Shown here: positions 8,343 through 18,291 of the stretch, in pieces | How the letters are laid out: each line of letters opens with the position of its first letter | How positions within the stretch are numbered: position 1 is the first letter of the stretch | Assembly: GCA_017617615.1 (NCBI GenBank) | Contig: JAFZVV010000007.1 | Span: forward strand, 124,001-188,000 | Direction: 5' to 3' | DNA: 64,000 nt | Origin: Prevotella sp. | GTDB taxonomy: Bacteria; Bacteroidota; Bacteroidia; Bacteroidales; Bacteroidaceae | Notes under the pieces: model-generated | Told to the model about the DNA's origin: nothing | What the model saw: the letters and a program-made list of their open reading frames with translations, nothing else | The model's database searches: none | Program-made: the position numbers and the translations under genes

Positions 8343-9221
8343 ATGAAGAAATCTGTTCTTTGGATAGTAGCAACTGTGTTGTTGGCAGCAGGCAGTCATT
8401 TGACATGTGCTGCAACGGCACTGCTCTCAACTTCCTTGGCTACCAAAGCCACTCCGGGTGATAGAAAGCACACGATCAAGTATATCCGTCAGCGCGTTGA
8501 TGACATCTATCGTTGCTATAAAAATCCCCAATATGATGAATATGGTGCGAGAATCATGGAGCGCATCAACCTCGACAGTGCCTATTGTTCTGACCGCTAT
8601 AAGGCTACTTACAGTAAAGTCTGGGAAATGACAGAAGATGAGTTAGTCATTGATTACGACCATTGGACAGGTTCACAGGATGACAACCAATTCACCTACC
8701 GTGTAGGGAAGATAGAAAACATCACTGATTCTACGGCCATAGCATACGTCGAAGGTAATAACTTCGGGGAAGATTGCACCATCGTCCTTTCTCTTCTCTT
8801 CGAGCGTGGAGATTGGTATGTAGATGATTTCCTCCCCATAGGCGGCGAGTCAGAGAGAGCATATCTTGAAAGGCTCATCTCGGAGTCTATCATCAGCAAG
8901 ATCATTCGTTTCTATGAAGATTATGTCTTCTATGGAAAGGATGACCTTACTATCGAAGAAGCCGTGAAGAAGTATTGCACCCCGCGGCTTGTTCAAAAAC
9001 TGAAAGACGACTATGAATATGAAGGCGAAGGCTATGCCATCTGGGACTTCCGTGGACCACTTTGGGGACCTGGTGACAGTATCGCCCACAAGGTGGATGC
9101 GGTATCGCCTTTGGGAAACGGCAAGTACAAAGTGTGTTATTATGACGGAGACGAAGAATTCACCTGTACGGTATCCGTGATAGTGAAAGGCAATACTATA
9201 CTGTTCGACGGTATAGAGTAG
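8343..9221 (+). CDS. Secreted hypothetical protein with two DUF3828-like halves
   Basis: 292 aa from MKKSVLW, whose signal peptide ends near TCAATA. After it comes IKYIRQRVDDIYRCYKNPQY, then a beta-rich region. A second similar helix (ISKIIRFYEDYVFYGKDDLT) precedes another beta-rich region, so the protein seems to be a duplication of one small domain. Each half resembles the DUF3828-type secreted proteins common in Prevotella; that comparison is from memory. The upstream ATG at 8322 would place eight extra residues before the signal peptide. Confidence 0.7.
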   Translation: MKKSVLWIVATVLLAAGSHLTCAATALLSTSLATKATPGDRKHTIKYIRQRVDDIYRCYKNPQYDEYGARIMERINLDSAYCSDRYKATYSKVWEMTEDELVIDYDHWTGSQDDNQFTYRVGKIENITDSTAIAYVEGNNFGEDCTIVLSLLFERGDWYVDDFLPIGGESERAYLERLISESIISKIIRFYEDYVFYGKDDLTIEEAVKKYCTPRLVQKLKDDYEYEGEGYAIWDFRGPLWGPGDSIAHKVDAVSPLGNGKYKVCYYDGDEEFTCTVSVIVKGNTILFDGIE

Positions 9222-9296
9222 GCAAATACGCTCTTGCCGGAGGACTAAAAACGACAAAGAGCCCATGAATAATTTGTAAGAATGAATGAAAAGAAC

Positions 9297-9304
9297 TAAA
9301 TTTG
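9297..9304 (+). promoter_or_regulatory. Promoter of the secreted protein gene at 9348
   Basis: TAAATTTG, a perfect -7 box, with predicted start near 9311 and a leader of about 37 nt. Confidence 0.6.
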
Positions 9305-9347
9305 CAACGAAAGTCCTAAGAACATTCTACAAAAATCGTTTTTAATC

Positions 9348-10034
9348 ATGAAGAAGTTTATTTTGATAACCCTCATTACACTGATTACTTGCACGACAGC
9401 AGCCGGGCAAAACATGTTCAGCGGTTCAACAGACCTGGCAGTAATAGCCAACGAATGGGAGGATAGAACCCTGAGTGGTGTGGCCAATGGTTCTCTCGTC
9501 ACTATGCTTGACTGCTTCAATAAGGAGTGGCCCACATGGATGCTTGATGCAGCGGTCAAAACCATGAAAAAAGGTGTGGTGGGCCGAGACACATATAGTA
9601 ATGGACAAATTGTTGTTCACAACAAGCCTAAGAACGGATGGGTTTCGGTAGACTGGTGGGGTAACGCTGAACGTCACGAATTCATGAGAGCATGTTTCTG
9701 GAATCGCAGCAATGGTAACCGTTTGCTCGGAATATACTTTGGAGGGACTGACAACAACCCCAACATACATTTCGTATGCTTCTACAACTACGACACGAAG
9801 AAACATACCCTTACTCCAGAACCACAGATCATTGATGGTTTCCGAACGACACAAGACACGAAATTCTACTATGATTTGCCAGAACAAGGCAAGGAGTTGA
9901 TGATTTCGGAATTCGGACCACGTGGCCACTTCATTCACACATTCAAATGGGACGGTATGAAGCCCGTGTTTTCAAAGACAGAGAAGGTGGAAGATGAGGC
10001 CGACGGAGAGCATTGCGATGAGGAAGAGGAATGA
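9348..10034 (+). CDS. Secreted hypothetical protein
   Basis: 228 aa with a signal peptide ending CTTAAGQ. The mature part is rich in aromatic residues (GWVSVDWWGNAERHEF, IHFVCFYNYDTKKHTL) and ends in an acidic tail (DEADGEHCDEEEE). The family was not recognised. It has its own promoter. The LUD gene that follows starts 19 bp after the stop. Confidence 0.75.
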   Translation: MKKFILITLITLITCTTAAGQNMFSGSTDLAVIANEWEDRTLSGVANGSLVTMLDCFNKEWPTWMLDAAVKTMKKGVVGRDTYSNGQIVVHNKPKNGWVSVDWWGNAERHEFMRACFWNRSNGNRLLGIYFGGTDNNPNIHFVCFYNYDTKKHTLTPEPQIIDGFRTTQDTKFYYDLPEQGKELMISEFGPRGHFIHTFKWDGMKPVFSKTEKVEDEADGEHCDEEEE

Positions 10035-10053
10035 AAAAACAAGAAATACGCCT

Positions 10054-10689
10054 ATGACACCCAAAGAAAAGAGAAACGAAAGGCTCGCCAACAAACTGAT
10101 TGCCAACCTGGAGCGCCGTCATTTCGAGGCATATTACTGCCATACCGCCAGCGACATCATTAACAAAGTGAAGGAAATCATACCCGAAGGGAGCAGCATC
10201 AGTTGGGGAGGTTCGATGAGCATCCGTGACACTGGACTCACCCAGGCACTCAAAGCCGGCAACTACAATGTCTACGACCGTGATGACGTGACTGGCGAGG
10301 AGGCCAAGCGCGCCGTCTACCTGAAAGCCTTCGACGTAGACTACTACCTCGCCAGTGCCAACGCCCTGTCGGAAGACGGTGTCATCGTGAGCATCGACGG
10401 CAACGGCAACCGTGTGGCAGCCATCACATGGGGACCACGTCGAGTCATCTTCGTAGTGGGTCTGAACAAAGTGGCACAAGACGTGAACGCCGCTTTGCAG
10501 CGCGCTCGCGGCATCGCATCACCCATCAATGCCGCCCGCTTCGACATCGACACCCCCTGTCAGCAGGATGGGATGTGCCACAACTGCAAGTCGCCCCAGA
10601 GCATCTGCAATTACGTGCACTTCTTGCGCAACTCACATCCCGCGAAGCGCCATATCGTCATTCTCACCGACCTCGACCTGGGATATTAG
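10054..10689 (+). CDS. LUD-domain protein (LutC/YkgG family, lactate utilisation type)
   Basis: 211 aa from MTPKEKRNER. The LUD domain covers nearly the whole chain: the glycine motif SISWGGSMSIRDTGL, then VYDRDD, then YYLASANALSEDGVIVSIDG. Cysteines in TPCQQDGMCHNCKSPQSIC near the C-terminus could bind a metal or an iron-sulfur cluster. No lutA or lutB homologue is nearby, so a role in lactate oxidation is not supported by context. Stand-alone LUD proteins of this kind are common in gut Bacteroidota and Clostridia. The upstream extension of the frame overlaps the preceding gene and was rejected. Confidence 0.82.
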   Translation: MTPKEKRNERLANKLIANLERRHFEAYYCHTASDIINKVKEIIPEGSSISWGGSMSIRDTGLTQALKAGNYNVYDRDDVTGEEAKRAVYLKAFDVDYYLASANALSEDGVIVSIDGNGNRVAAITWGPRRVIFVVGLNKVAQDVNAALQRARGIASPINAARFDIDTPCQQDGMCHNCKSPQSICNYVHFLRNSHPAKRHIVILTDLDLGY

Positions 10690-10711
10690 ATAAAAAATCA
10701 AAGTCATAATA

Positions 10712-10738
10712 ATCCCCAAATCCCTATAGTCCCTAAAG
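10712..10738. repeat. 9-bp-period repeat (three degenerate units)
   Basis: Units ATCCCCAAA, TCCCTATAG and TCCCTAAAG lie between the LUD and topB genes. This is a weak member of the 9-bp repeat family seen at 26493, 29483, 33722, 37553, 51242 and 59933. Confidence 0.5.
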
Positions 10739-10754
10739 ACACCACAAAAAAACA

Positions 10755-12782
10755 ATGATTGTCTGCATAGCCGAGAAACCCAGCGTGGCAAAAGACATCG
10801 CACGCATCATCGGAGCCAACAAATCGTGCCAAGGATACATGGAAGGCAATGGTTACCAAGTGACATGGACCTTCGGACACCTCTGCACACTGAAAGAGCC
10901 CGACGACTACACCCCACAATGGAAACGATGGAGCCTGGTGGCACTCCCCATGCTTCCCGCCCGTTTCGGCATCAAACTCATCGACGACGAGGGCATACGC
11001 AAGCAGTTTGCCGTGATAGAACAACTGATGCAAAAAGCCGACGGCATCATCAACTGCGGGGATGCAGGCCAGGAAGGTGAACTGATACAGCGATGGGTGA
11101 TGCAGAAAGCGAAAGCCACCTGTCCCATGAAGCGCCTATGGATATCATCAATGACCGACGAAGCCATCCGTGAAGGGTTCCAGACGCTGCGCGACCAGCA
11201 AGACTACGACCCTCTCTACCGCGCCGGACTATGCCGGGCCATCGGCGATTGGATTCTCGGCATGAACGCCACACGTCTCTACACGCTGAAATACGGACAG
11301 AACCGGCAGGTGCTGTCGATAGGGAGGGTGCAGACCCCAACCCTTGCCCTCATCGTGAACCGGCAGAAAGAAATCGACAACTTCGTGCCCGAGCCCTACT
11401 GGGTGCTATCCACCCTTTACCGCGACACGCTCTTCACCGCCACCAAGGGGAAGTTCACCTCACGCGAGGAAGGCGAGCAGTCATTTGCGCTCATCCAGGA
11501 CAAGCCCTTTACCGTGACCGACGTGCAGAAGAAGAAAGGCACGGAAGCACCGCCACACCTCTACGACCTCACCTCACTGCAGGTAGACTGCAACAAGAAA
11601 TACAGTCTGAGTGCCGAAACCACCCTGAAAATCATACAGACACTCTACGAGCGCAAGCTCACCACCTATCCCCGTGTCGACACGCAATACCTCACCGACG
11701 ACATATACCCCAAGTGTCCTTCCATCCTGAAAGGACTACGAGGTTTTGAAGCCCTTACCGCCCCGCTCCTCACCAGCACATTGCGCAAGAGCAAGAAAGT
11801 GTTCGACAACGCCAAGGTCACCGACCACCACGCCATCATCCCCACAGGCGTGCCCGCCGCTAACCTCACCGATCTGGAACGCCATGTCTACGACCTCGTG
11901 GCACGCCGCTTCATCAGCGTGTTCTATCCCGACTGTAAGTTCACCACCACCACCGTCATGGGACAGGTAGACGAGGTGGAGTTCAAGACCACGGGAAAAC
12001 AGATACAGGAACCGGGGTGGCGCACCATCTATGCCAAGGATGTCGAGGTTAACGCCGACGAGAACAAGAAAGACGACGAGGAGAAAACGCTGCCTGAGTT
12101 CGTGAAAGGCGAGAGTGGACCACACACACCCACACTGACGGAGAAATGGACAACACCCCCGAAATACTATACCGAGGCCACGCTGCTGCGCGCGATGGAA
12201 ACCGCAGGAAAATTCGTCGACGACGAGGAACTGCGTGCTGCGCTGAAGGAGAACGGCATCGGCAGGCCGTCGTCACGCGCCGGTATCATCGAGACGCTTT
12301 TCAAACGCCACTACATCCGTCGTGAGCGCAAGAACTTGCTTGCCACTGCTACAGGCATCGAACTCATCGATACCATCCGCGAAGAGTTGCTGAAGAGCTG
12401 CGAACTCACCGGTATCTGGGAGAAGAAACTCCGCGACATCGAGCACAAGAAATACGACGCTGCCCAATTTGTCGAGGAACTGAAGCAACAAATACGCGAC
12501 ATCGTGACACAGGTACTCACCGACCCCACCAACCGACAAATCACGCTGCTCACTGAGGACGACCTGAAGAAAAAGAAAACATCACGTGCCAAGAACACGC
12601 CCGCACCGACGAAAACAAAAGCACCGGGAAAGAGCGCTCCTGCCACGGACGCACTCGTGGGCACCCTCTGTCCGAAATGTGGCAAGGGACACCTACTGAA
12701 AGGCAAGACCGCCTATGGATGCAGCCGTTGGAAAGAAGGTTGCGACTACCGCGTGCCTTTCACTGACCCATTACCACAATAA
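10755..12782 (+). CDS. topB: DNA topoisomerase III (type IA)
   Basis: 675 aa. It opens with the Toprim domain (VCIAEKPSVAKDIARIIGA; acidic motif NCGDAGQEGELI). The catalytic tyrosine is in TTYPRVDTQYL near residue 304. The segment QVLSIGRVQTPTLALI is characteristic of TopB-type enzymes. The C-terminus has a linker rich in Lys, Thr and Pro, then one four-cysteine zinc ribbon (CPKCGKGHLLKGK...C..W..GC). The enzyme relaxes or decatenates single-stranded regions during replication and recombination. The chromosomal neighbourhood shows no sign of an integrative element. Confidence 0.93.
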   Translation: MIVCIAEKPSVAKDIARIIGANKSCQGYMEGNGYQVTWTFGHLCTLKEPDDYTPQWKRWSLVALPMLPARFGIKLIDDEGIRKQFAVIEQLMQKADGIINCGDAGQEGELIQRWVMQKAKATCPMKRLWISSMTDEAIREGFQTLRDQQDYDPLYRAGLCRAIGDWILGMNATRLYTLKYGQNRQVLSIGRVQTPTLALIVNRQKEIDNFVPEPYWVLSTLYRDTLFTATKGKFTSREEGEQSFALIQDKPFTVTDVQKKKGTEAPPHLYDLTSLQVDCNKKYSLSAETTLKIIQTLYERKLTTYPRVDTQYLTDDIYPKCPSILKGLRGFEALTAPLLTSTLRKSKKVFDNAKVTDHHAIIPTGVPAANLTDLERHVYDLVARRFISVFYPDCKFTTTTVMGQVDEVEFKTTGKQIQEPGWRTIYAKDVEVNADENKKDDEEKTLPEFVKGESGPHTPTLTEKWTTPPKYYTEATLLRAMETAGKFVDDEELRAALKENGIGRPSSRAGIIETLFKRHYIRRERKNLLATATGIELIDTIREELLKSCELTGIWEKKLRDIEHKKYDAAQFVEELKQQIRDIVTQVLTDPTNRQITLLTEDDLKKKKTSRAKNTPAPTKTKAPGKSAPATDALVGTLCPKCGKGHLLKGKTAYGCSRWKEGCDYRVPFTDPLPQ

Positions 12783-12812
12783 AAGCGCACAGAAAGCGTT
12801 ATTAGGATAATC

Positions 12813-14876
12813 ATGCGAACCTTCAGACTTTTTCCGGCACTGCTCATTGCCATGCTGCTCGCCACATCATGCGGAGCAGACAAGAACTTGAAGCGGGGTG
12901 AGAAATACCTCGCTTTGGGCGAATATTACGATGCTGCCACAGAATACAAAACCGCCTACTCGAAGACACCTGCCAAGGAACGTGACCGTAGGGGACAGAT
13001 AGCCAAGAAAATGGCTTTCTGCTATGAGAAAATCAACTCCACGCAGAAAGCGATTGCCGCCTACCGCAACGTCATCAGATACAAGCAGGCCGACGGCGAC
13101 ACATACCTAGGCTTCGCCCGGCAACTGATGAAGAACGGCAACTACAAAGAGGCCGCCGAACAGTTCCGCATCGCCCTCGACTCGATGCCCGACAACCAGA
13201 TGGCACGCGACGGACTCGCCTCCGCCATCGATGCGCCCCGACTCAAGGAAGAGGGCTCGCGCTACATCGTGAAGAAGATGGAAGTGTTCAACTCACGGCG
13301 CGCCGACTACTCTCCGATGCTTCTCGGTGAAAACCATGAGTATCTCTACTTCACGTCTACACGCAACGAGGCGCAAGGCGATGAACTGAGCGGCATCACA
13401 GGGTCGAAGAACGGCGACATTTTCTTCTCGCAGAAAGACGACAAAGGCAAGTGGAGCAAACCGCAGCGCGTAGAGTCAGGACTGAACAGCGATTACGACG
13501 AGGGAGCCTGTTCCTTCACACCCGACGAAAAGGAGATGTACCTCACACAATGCTCCTCCGACCCCTCCTATCCACGTTTTGCCAAGATCATGAAGTCGAA
13601 CCGCTCGGATGCGGCATGGAGCAAGCCCTCCGAAGTGGAAATCACACGCGATACCCTGTCAAGCTATGCTCATCCTGCCATCTCACCCGATGGGGAATGG
13701 CTTTATTTCACCAGCGACATGCCCGGCGGACAAGGCGGACTCGACATCTGGCGCATCCGACTCTCATCCAGTGGTCTGGGCGGGGTAGAGAACCTCGGTC
13801 CTGCCATCAACACCCCCGGTGACGAGGAATTTCCTACCTTCCGGCCCAACGGCGACCTCTATTTCTCGTCGGACGGACATCCCGGCATGGGTGGCCTTGA
13901 CATATTCATCGCCACCGTAGGCGATAATGGCCGATGGAAAGTGGAACATCCCGGCTATCCCCTCAACTCACAAGGCGACGACTTCGGCATGACCTTCGAA
14001 GGCCCCCACAACAGGGGATTCTTCTGCTCAAACCGTGGCGACGGGCGAGGATGGGACCATATCTTCAGCTTTGAGAAACCGGAAATCTTACAGACCGTGA
14101 AGGGATGGGTGTATGAACGCGATGGCTATGAACTGCCCGCCGCACAGGTTTATATGGTTGGAAACGACGGCACCAATGAGAAATTCAGTGTGCAGAGCGA
14201 TGGTTCCTTCGAGCGCGTGCTGACACCAGGGGTCGACTATGTGTTCCTTGCCACCTGTCGGGGCTATCTGAACCACAAGGAAGAACTCAAGGTCGTGCAG
14301 ACTACAGAGTCGAATGAAACGGTTTTGCAGTTCGCGTTGGCATCAATCAGCGTTCCGGTAATGATCGACAACATCTTCTACGACTACGACAAGGCAATCC
14401 TCCGCCCCGAGGCCGTGCAGTCGCTCAACGAACTGGTGGTGTTGCTCAACGAGAACCCCAACGTGACCATAGAACTGAGTGCCCACTGCGACTACCATGG
14501 CAGTCAGGCCTACAACATCGGCCTATCGCAGCGACGTGCCGAGTCGGTAGTGAACTACCTGATAGAACATGGCATTGCCGCCGACCGCCTCACCCCCAAA
14601 GGCTATGGCAAGGAGAAGCCCAAAGTGGTGCGGAAGAAACTGGCAGCGCAATACCCATGGATGAAGGAAGGCGACGTGCTGACCCAGGAATACATCACCG
14701 CCCTCGACGAGGAGAAACAAGCCATCTGCGACCAACTGAACCGTCGCACGGAATTCATCGTCCTGCGTACCACCTATGGCATGTTCGACAGCGAGGGCAA
14801 CCTCACCAATCCGCCCAAACCCAAAGCCCAGTCGACAAGCGATGACGGCGACGAGGGATTCGATATCGAAGAGTGA
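12813..14876 (+). CDS. porE: PorE-like T9SS lipoprotein (TPR, beta-propeller, OmpA domain)
   Basis: 687 aa. A lipoprotein signal ends in LLATSC (Cys20). The domain order is TPR repeats (about 24-135), a PD40/WD40-like beta-propeller (about 165-425; repeated SPDGEWLYFTSD and RPNGDLYFSSDG blades), a carboxypeptidase-regulatory-like domain (about 430-510) and an OmpA peptidoglycan-binding domain (about 525-640, IFYDYDKAILRPEAVQSL). This order and length match PorE, which anchors the Porphyromonas T9SS to peptidoglycan. Related OmpA lipoproteins with the same parts exist, so the symbol is provisional. The downstream gene overlaps its stop by one base. Confidence 0.7.
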   Translation: MRTFRLFPALLIAMLLATSCGADKNLKRGEKYLALGEYYDAATEYKTAYSKTPAKERDRRGQIAKKMAFCYEKINSTQKAIAAYRNVIRYKQADGDTYLGFARQLMKNGNYKEAAEQFRIALDSMPDNQMARDGLASAIDAPRLKEEGSRYIVKKMEVFNSRRADYSPMLLGENHEYLYFTSTRNEAQGDELSGITGSKNGDIFFSQKDDKGKWSKPQRVESGLNSDYDEGACSFTPDEKEMYLTQCSSDPSYPRFAKIMKSNRSDAAWSKPSEVEITRDTLSSYAHPAISPDGEWLYFTSDMPGGQGGLDIWRIRLSSSGLGGVENLGPAINTPGDEEFPTFRPNGDLYFSSDGHPGMGGLDIFIATVGDNGRWKVEHPGYPLNSQGDDFGMTFEGPHNRGFFCSNRGDGRGWDHIFSFEKPEILQTVKGWVYERDGYELPAAQVYMVGNDGTNEKFSVQSDGSFERVLTPGVDYVFLATCRGYLNHKEELKVVQTTESNETVLQFALASISVPVMIDNIFYDYDKAILRPEAVQSLNELVVLLNENPNVTIELSAHCDYHGSQAYNIGLSQRRAESVVNYLIEHGIAADRLTPKGYGKEKPKVVRKKLAAQYPWMKEGDVLTQEYITALDEEKQAICDQLNRRTEFIVLRTTYGMFDSEGNLTNPPKPKAQSTSDDGDEGFDIEE

Positions 14877-16291
14877 TGACACTACCCGAAGCATTCCTCA
14901 CCCACTGCCGCGAAATCATGGGCGAAACCCTGTTCACACAACTTGAAAGGGGGCTGTCGTCGACACCAACGGCAAGCATACGCCTGAATCCATGCAAGAG
15001 CGACGACAGAGCGGTGAACCCCGTTCTCTCACCACGGCAGGTAGCGTGGTGCCCAAGGGGGGTCTATCTCGGCGAACGGCCCAACTTCACCTTCGACCCA
15101 CTCCTACACGCCGGGGCCTACTACGTGCAGGAAGCCTCATCGATGTTTGTCGACGAGGTACTGCGCCAGACCGTTCACCAACCCATCACGGCACTCGACC
15201 TCTGTGCCGCACCCGGAGGAAAGACCACCACCCTACTCTCTGCCCTTCCCGAGGGCAGCGTGGTGGTGTGCAACGAGTATATTCGCCAGCGTGCACACAT
15301 TCTGGCAGAGAACATCGCGAAATGGGGGCATCCTCATGTGGTGGTGACCAACAACAGCACCAGTGACATACGCCGGTGCGGTGTGGAATTTGACCTCATC
15401 CTGGCCGACGTACCCTGTTCGGGCGAGGGGATGTTCCGTAAAGACGAAGGCGCCATTGCCGAATGGTCGGAACAGAACGTAAGGCATTGCAGCCTCTTGC
15501 AGCGCGAGATACTCGAAGACGCATGGGCATGCCTACGCCCCGGAGGATGGCTCGTATACAGTACTTGCACCCTCAACATCCATGAGAATGAAGAGAACAT
15601 CGCGTGGGCCATCCATCATCTCGGTGCACAACTCCAGGAGGTGGAGACACCTGCATCATGGGGTATCACTGGGTCGCTGGGCCCCACGCTGAAAGGCAAG
15701 GTGTGCCGCTTCATTCCGGGCGTGAGCGAGGGAGAGGGACTCTTCATGGCCCTCCTGCAAAAGCCGTCCGACAGGCTTTCCACCAAAGAGAAGCACAAGA
15801 ACAAACGACAGCGGCAACAGCCCGGCCTGCCCGAAGAGGTAAGAGGATGGCTGACAGACAGCAACTCATATACCATACGCCAATATGGCAACACACTCAC
15901 TGCCGTGCCGCAGCAGTGGGCTGCCCTCTACGATAGCCTGTCCAGCCTGAGAATCATTCATGGCGGCGTGCCACTCGGCACCCGACGGGGACGTGACCTA
16001 CTGCCATCAGCAGCCTTGGCCCTCAGCAACATGCTACGCCGCGATGCCTTCGGACAATACGATGCCGACTACACCACCGCCATCGCCTACCTGCGCAACG
16101 AGGCCATCACGCTACCTTCCGACACACCACGGGGCATCGTGCTGGTCACCTACCACGACATGCCGCTGGGCTTTGTCAAGAACATCGGCAACCGCGCCAA
16201 CAACCTCTACCCCCAGGAATGGCGCATCAGGAGCAGCCATGCCCCCGAGAAACACGACGAAATACTCATCAGAAAAAACCATAACGCATGA
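14876..16291 (+). CDS. RsmB/RsmF-type 16S rRNA (cytosine-C5) methyltransferase
   Basis: 471 aa. The Nol1/Nop2/Sun SAM domain is intact: [15 protein letters not shown] (motif I), [12 protein letters not shown] with the first catalytic cysteine (motif IV) and [15 protein letters not shown] with the second (motif VI). The C-terminal RsmF-like extension (about residues 320-471) is PUA-related. The start ATG shares one base with the upstream stop (TGATG); a GTG one codon earlier is also possible. Its own stop overlaps thyA by ATGA. It probably methylates 16S rRNA; the exact position cannot be read. Confidence 0.9.
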   Translation: MTLPEAFLTHCREIMGETLFTQLERGLSSTPTASIRLNPCKSDDRAVNPVLSPRQVAWCPRGVYLGERPNFTFDPLLHAGAYYVQEASSMFVDEVLRQTVHQPITALDLCAAPGGKTTTLLSALPEGSVVVCNEYIRQRAHILAENIAKWGHPHVVVTNNSTSDIRRCGVEFDLILADVPCSGEGMFRKDEGAIAEWSEQNVRHCSLLQREILEDAWACLRPGGWLVYSTCTLNIHENEENIAWAIHHLGAQLQEVETPASWGITGSLGPTLKGKVCRFIPGVSEGEGLFMALLQKPSDRLSTKEKHKNKRQRQQPGLPEEVRGWLTDSNSYTIRQYGNTLTAVPQQWAALYDSLSSLRIIHGGVPLGTRRGRDLLPSAALALSNMLRRDAFGQYDADYTTAIAYLRNEAITLPSDTPRGIVLVTYHDMPLGFVKNIGNRANNLYPQEWRIRSSHAPEKHDEILIRKNHNA

Positions 16292-17082
16292 AACAATATC
16301 TCGACCTGCTCAACAGAATCATGACCGAAGGCGTGACAAAGACCGACCGCACCGGGACGGGAACGAAAAGCATCTTCGGACACCAGATGAGGTTCAATCT
16401 CGACGACGGTTTCCCCCTGCTCACAACCAAAAAACTGCACCTGAAGTCGATAATCTACGAACTGCTATGGTTCCTGAGGGGCGACACCAACGTGAAATGG
16501 TTGCAGGAACACGGCGTACGTATCTGGAACGAATGGGCCGACGAGAACGGAGAACTGGGTCCCGTCTACGGACACCAGTGGCGGTCATGGCCCGACTATC
16601 AGGGAGGAACCATCGACCAGATACGCAACGTGGTAGACCTGATCAAGCATCACCCCGACTCACGCCGCATGATTGTGAGCGCATGGAACGTCGCCGAGGT
16701 GGAGAAGATGGCACTGCCACCTTGCCACACCATGTTCCAGTTCTATGTGGCAGAAGGACGGCTGAGCCTACAACTCTACCAACGCTCGGCCGACACGTTC
16801 CTCGGTGTGCCATTCAACATCGCCTCGTATGCTTTGCTGCTGATGATGATGGCACAGGCGACGGGACTCAAGGCAGGCGACTTCATACATACCACGGGGG
16901 ATACTCATGTATACCTGAACCACATGGACCAAGTGGCATTGCAACTCACACGCACGCCACGGCCATTGCCCACCATGCGTCTGAATCCCGATGTCGACGA
17001 CCTCTTTGCGTTCACCTATGAAGATTTCGAATTGTGCAACTACGATCCCTGGCCGCATATCGCCGGCAAGGTGTCGGTATAG
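16288..17082 (+). CDS. thyA: Thymidylate synthase
   Basis: 264 aa, the normal bacterial length. It carries the folate-binding N-terminus ([20 protein letters not shown]), the catalytic cysteine motif ([20 protein letters not shown]) and [20 protein letters not shown]. It methylates dUMP using methylene-tetrahydrofolate. The start overlaps the preceding stop by ATGA, and folA follows after 14 bp, so dTMP synthesis and regeneration of tetrahydrofolate are expressed together. Confidence 0.97.
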   Translation: MKQYLDLLNRIMTEGVTKTDRTGTGTKSIFGHQMRFNLDDGFPLLTTKKLHLKSIIYELLWFLRGDTNVKWLQEHGVRIWNEWADENGELGPVYGHQWRSWPDYQGGTIDQIRNVVDLIKHHPDSRRMIVSAWNVAEVEKMALPPCHTMFQFYVAEGRLSLQLYQRSADTFLGVPFNIASYALLLMMMAQATGLKAGDFIHTTGDTHVYLNHMDQVALQLTRTPRPLPTMRLNPDVDDLFAFTYEDFELCNYDPWPHIAGKVSV

Positions 17083-17096
17083 TATTTCCCTACACC

Positions 17097-17594
17097 ATGC
17101 GTATCAATATCATCGCCGCCGTGGCAGAAAACCTCGCCATTGGTTACAAGAAACAACTGATTTACTGGCTGCCCGACGACCTCAGGCGTTTCAGACAACT
17201 CACTACCGGAAACACCATCATCATGGGCAGGAAGACCTACGAGTCGCTGCCGAAGGGAGCACTGCCACACCGACGGAACATCGTGCTAAGCCGCTCGGAA
17301 AAGACATTCGAGGGATGCGAGCGCTATGGGTCGCTGAAAGAAGCCATCGCACATTGCGCTCCCGATGAAGACGTGTATGTGATAGGTGGGGCAAGCGTTT
17401 ATCGCGAAGCCCTGGCGATAGCCGACCGTCTGTGCCTCACCGAGGTGCACGACACACCGGAACATGCCGACACCTTCTTCCCCTCGTATGAGGGATGGCA
17501 TGAAGTATGGCGCGAGGAACATGCCGCCGACGAGCGTCACGAGAAGCCATTCGCCTTCGTCGACTACGAGCGAGAACATGAAAAAGGGGAATAA
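17097..17594 (+). CDS. folA: Dihydrofolate reductase
   Basis: 165 aa from MRINIIAAVAENLAIG. Conserved features are the N-terminal strand and Met20-type loop (NLAIGYKKQLIYWLPDDLRRF), TIIMGRKTYESLP for NADPH binding and VYVIGGASVYREAL. It reduces dihydrofolate made by ThyA, which is the gene just upstream. The open frame reaches further upstream only inside thyA, so the internal ATG at 17097 is the true start. Confidence 0.96.
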   Translation: MRINIIAAVAENLAIGYKKQLIYWLPDDLRRFRQLTTGNTIIMGRKTYESLPKGALPHRRNIVLSRSEKTFEGCERYGSLKEAIAHCAPDEDVYVIGGASVYREALAIADRLCLTEVHDTPEHADTFFPSYEGWHEVWREEHAADERHEKPFAFVDYEREHEKGE

Positions 17595-17610
17595 CCACAA
17601 TGAAAAAAAC

Positions 17611-17642
17611 GACACACACCAACCAGTTGGTTGGTGTGTGTC
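17611..17642. terminator. Perfect 15-bp inverted repeat between convergent genes
   Basis: GACACACACCAACCA pairs with TGGTTGGTGTGTGTC across a 2-bp centre. On the minus strand it is followed by GTTTTTTTC, so it should terminate the Lrp transcript; on the plus strand it can stop the thyA-folA transcript less strongly. Confidence 0.75.
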
Positions 17643-17663
17643 TGTATAATGGTCAGTGAAGAT

Positions 17664-18140
17664 TCATTCTTCTTCATTGGCATCCGCCACGGGCAACTGC
17701 CTGTCGATGGCGGCATTGAACGAGATGATGGTCTCGCTCCTCGACAAGCCCAGTGGCTGGAGTTTGTCGTGGATGATATTGAGCAGGTGGTGGTTGTTGA
17801 GCGCATAGATTTTGATGAACATGTCGAAACCACCCGTAGTGTAATGACATTCCACCACCTCTGGAATCTTCTTGAGTTCCTCTACAACGAAGTCAAACTG
17901 GCCTGGGTCCTTCAGGAAAAGACCGATATATGCACAGGTCTCATATCCGATTTTCTCTGGGTCGATGATGAACTGCGACCCCTTGATTACTCCAAGGTTG
18001 GTGAGTTTCTGAATACGCTGGTGGATAGCAGCACCACTCACACCACAAGCCCTGGCCACTTCCAGGAAAGGAGTCCGGGCATCATCGGCAATTAGCCGAA
18101 GAATCTTTCTGTCTAAAGCATCTAAATTGTGTTGTGCCAT
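17664..18140 (-). CDS. Lrp/AsnC-family transcriptional regulator
   Basis: 158 aa. The N-terminal winged helix-turn-helix (LDALDRKILRLIADDARTPF, then VSGAAIHQRIQKLTNLGVIK) is followed by the RAM ligand-binding domain (CAYIGLFLKDPGQFDFVV, YHTTGGFDMFIKIYA-like). Such proteins regulate amino-acid metabolism in response to an effector. The only amino-acid enzyme of note in the window is alanine dehydrogenase, 22 kb away, so no target can be inferred. It has its own promoter and terminator. Confidence 0.93.
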   Translation of the reverse strand: MAQHNLDALDRKILRLIADDARTPFLEVARACGVSGAAIHQRIQKLTNLGVIKGSQFIIDPEKIGYETCAYIGLFLKDPGQFDFVVEELKKIPEVVECHYTTGGFDMFIKIYALNNHHLLNIIHDKLQPLGLSRSETIISFNAAIDRQLPVADANEEE

Positions 18141-18159
18141 AATTGTCTGGGATTTTTCG

Positions 18160-18167
18160 CAAAGATA
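18160..18167 (-). promoter_or_regulatory. Promoter of the Lrp-family gene
   Basis: Minus-strand TATCTTTG is a perfect -7 box only 20 bp before the start codon, so the leader is very short (about 11 nt). Confidence 0.65.
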
Positions 18168-18291
18168 GGTTAAAAAAAATACATTTGCAAAAAAAAGCGT
18201 GAAAAAAACGAGAAATTCTCAGCACAACAGGGCGAAAAGGAAAGAAATTGAAAGGAAAAGGCAAAATCACGACAACCCAAGACCAGAAGCA

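Noticed and set aside
15960..17021. 353-codon plus-strand frame across the methyltransferase and thyA
   Set aside because: It is rich in Arg, Pro and Thr, crosses two well-defined genes and has no motif.
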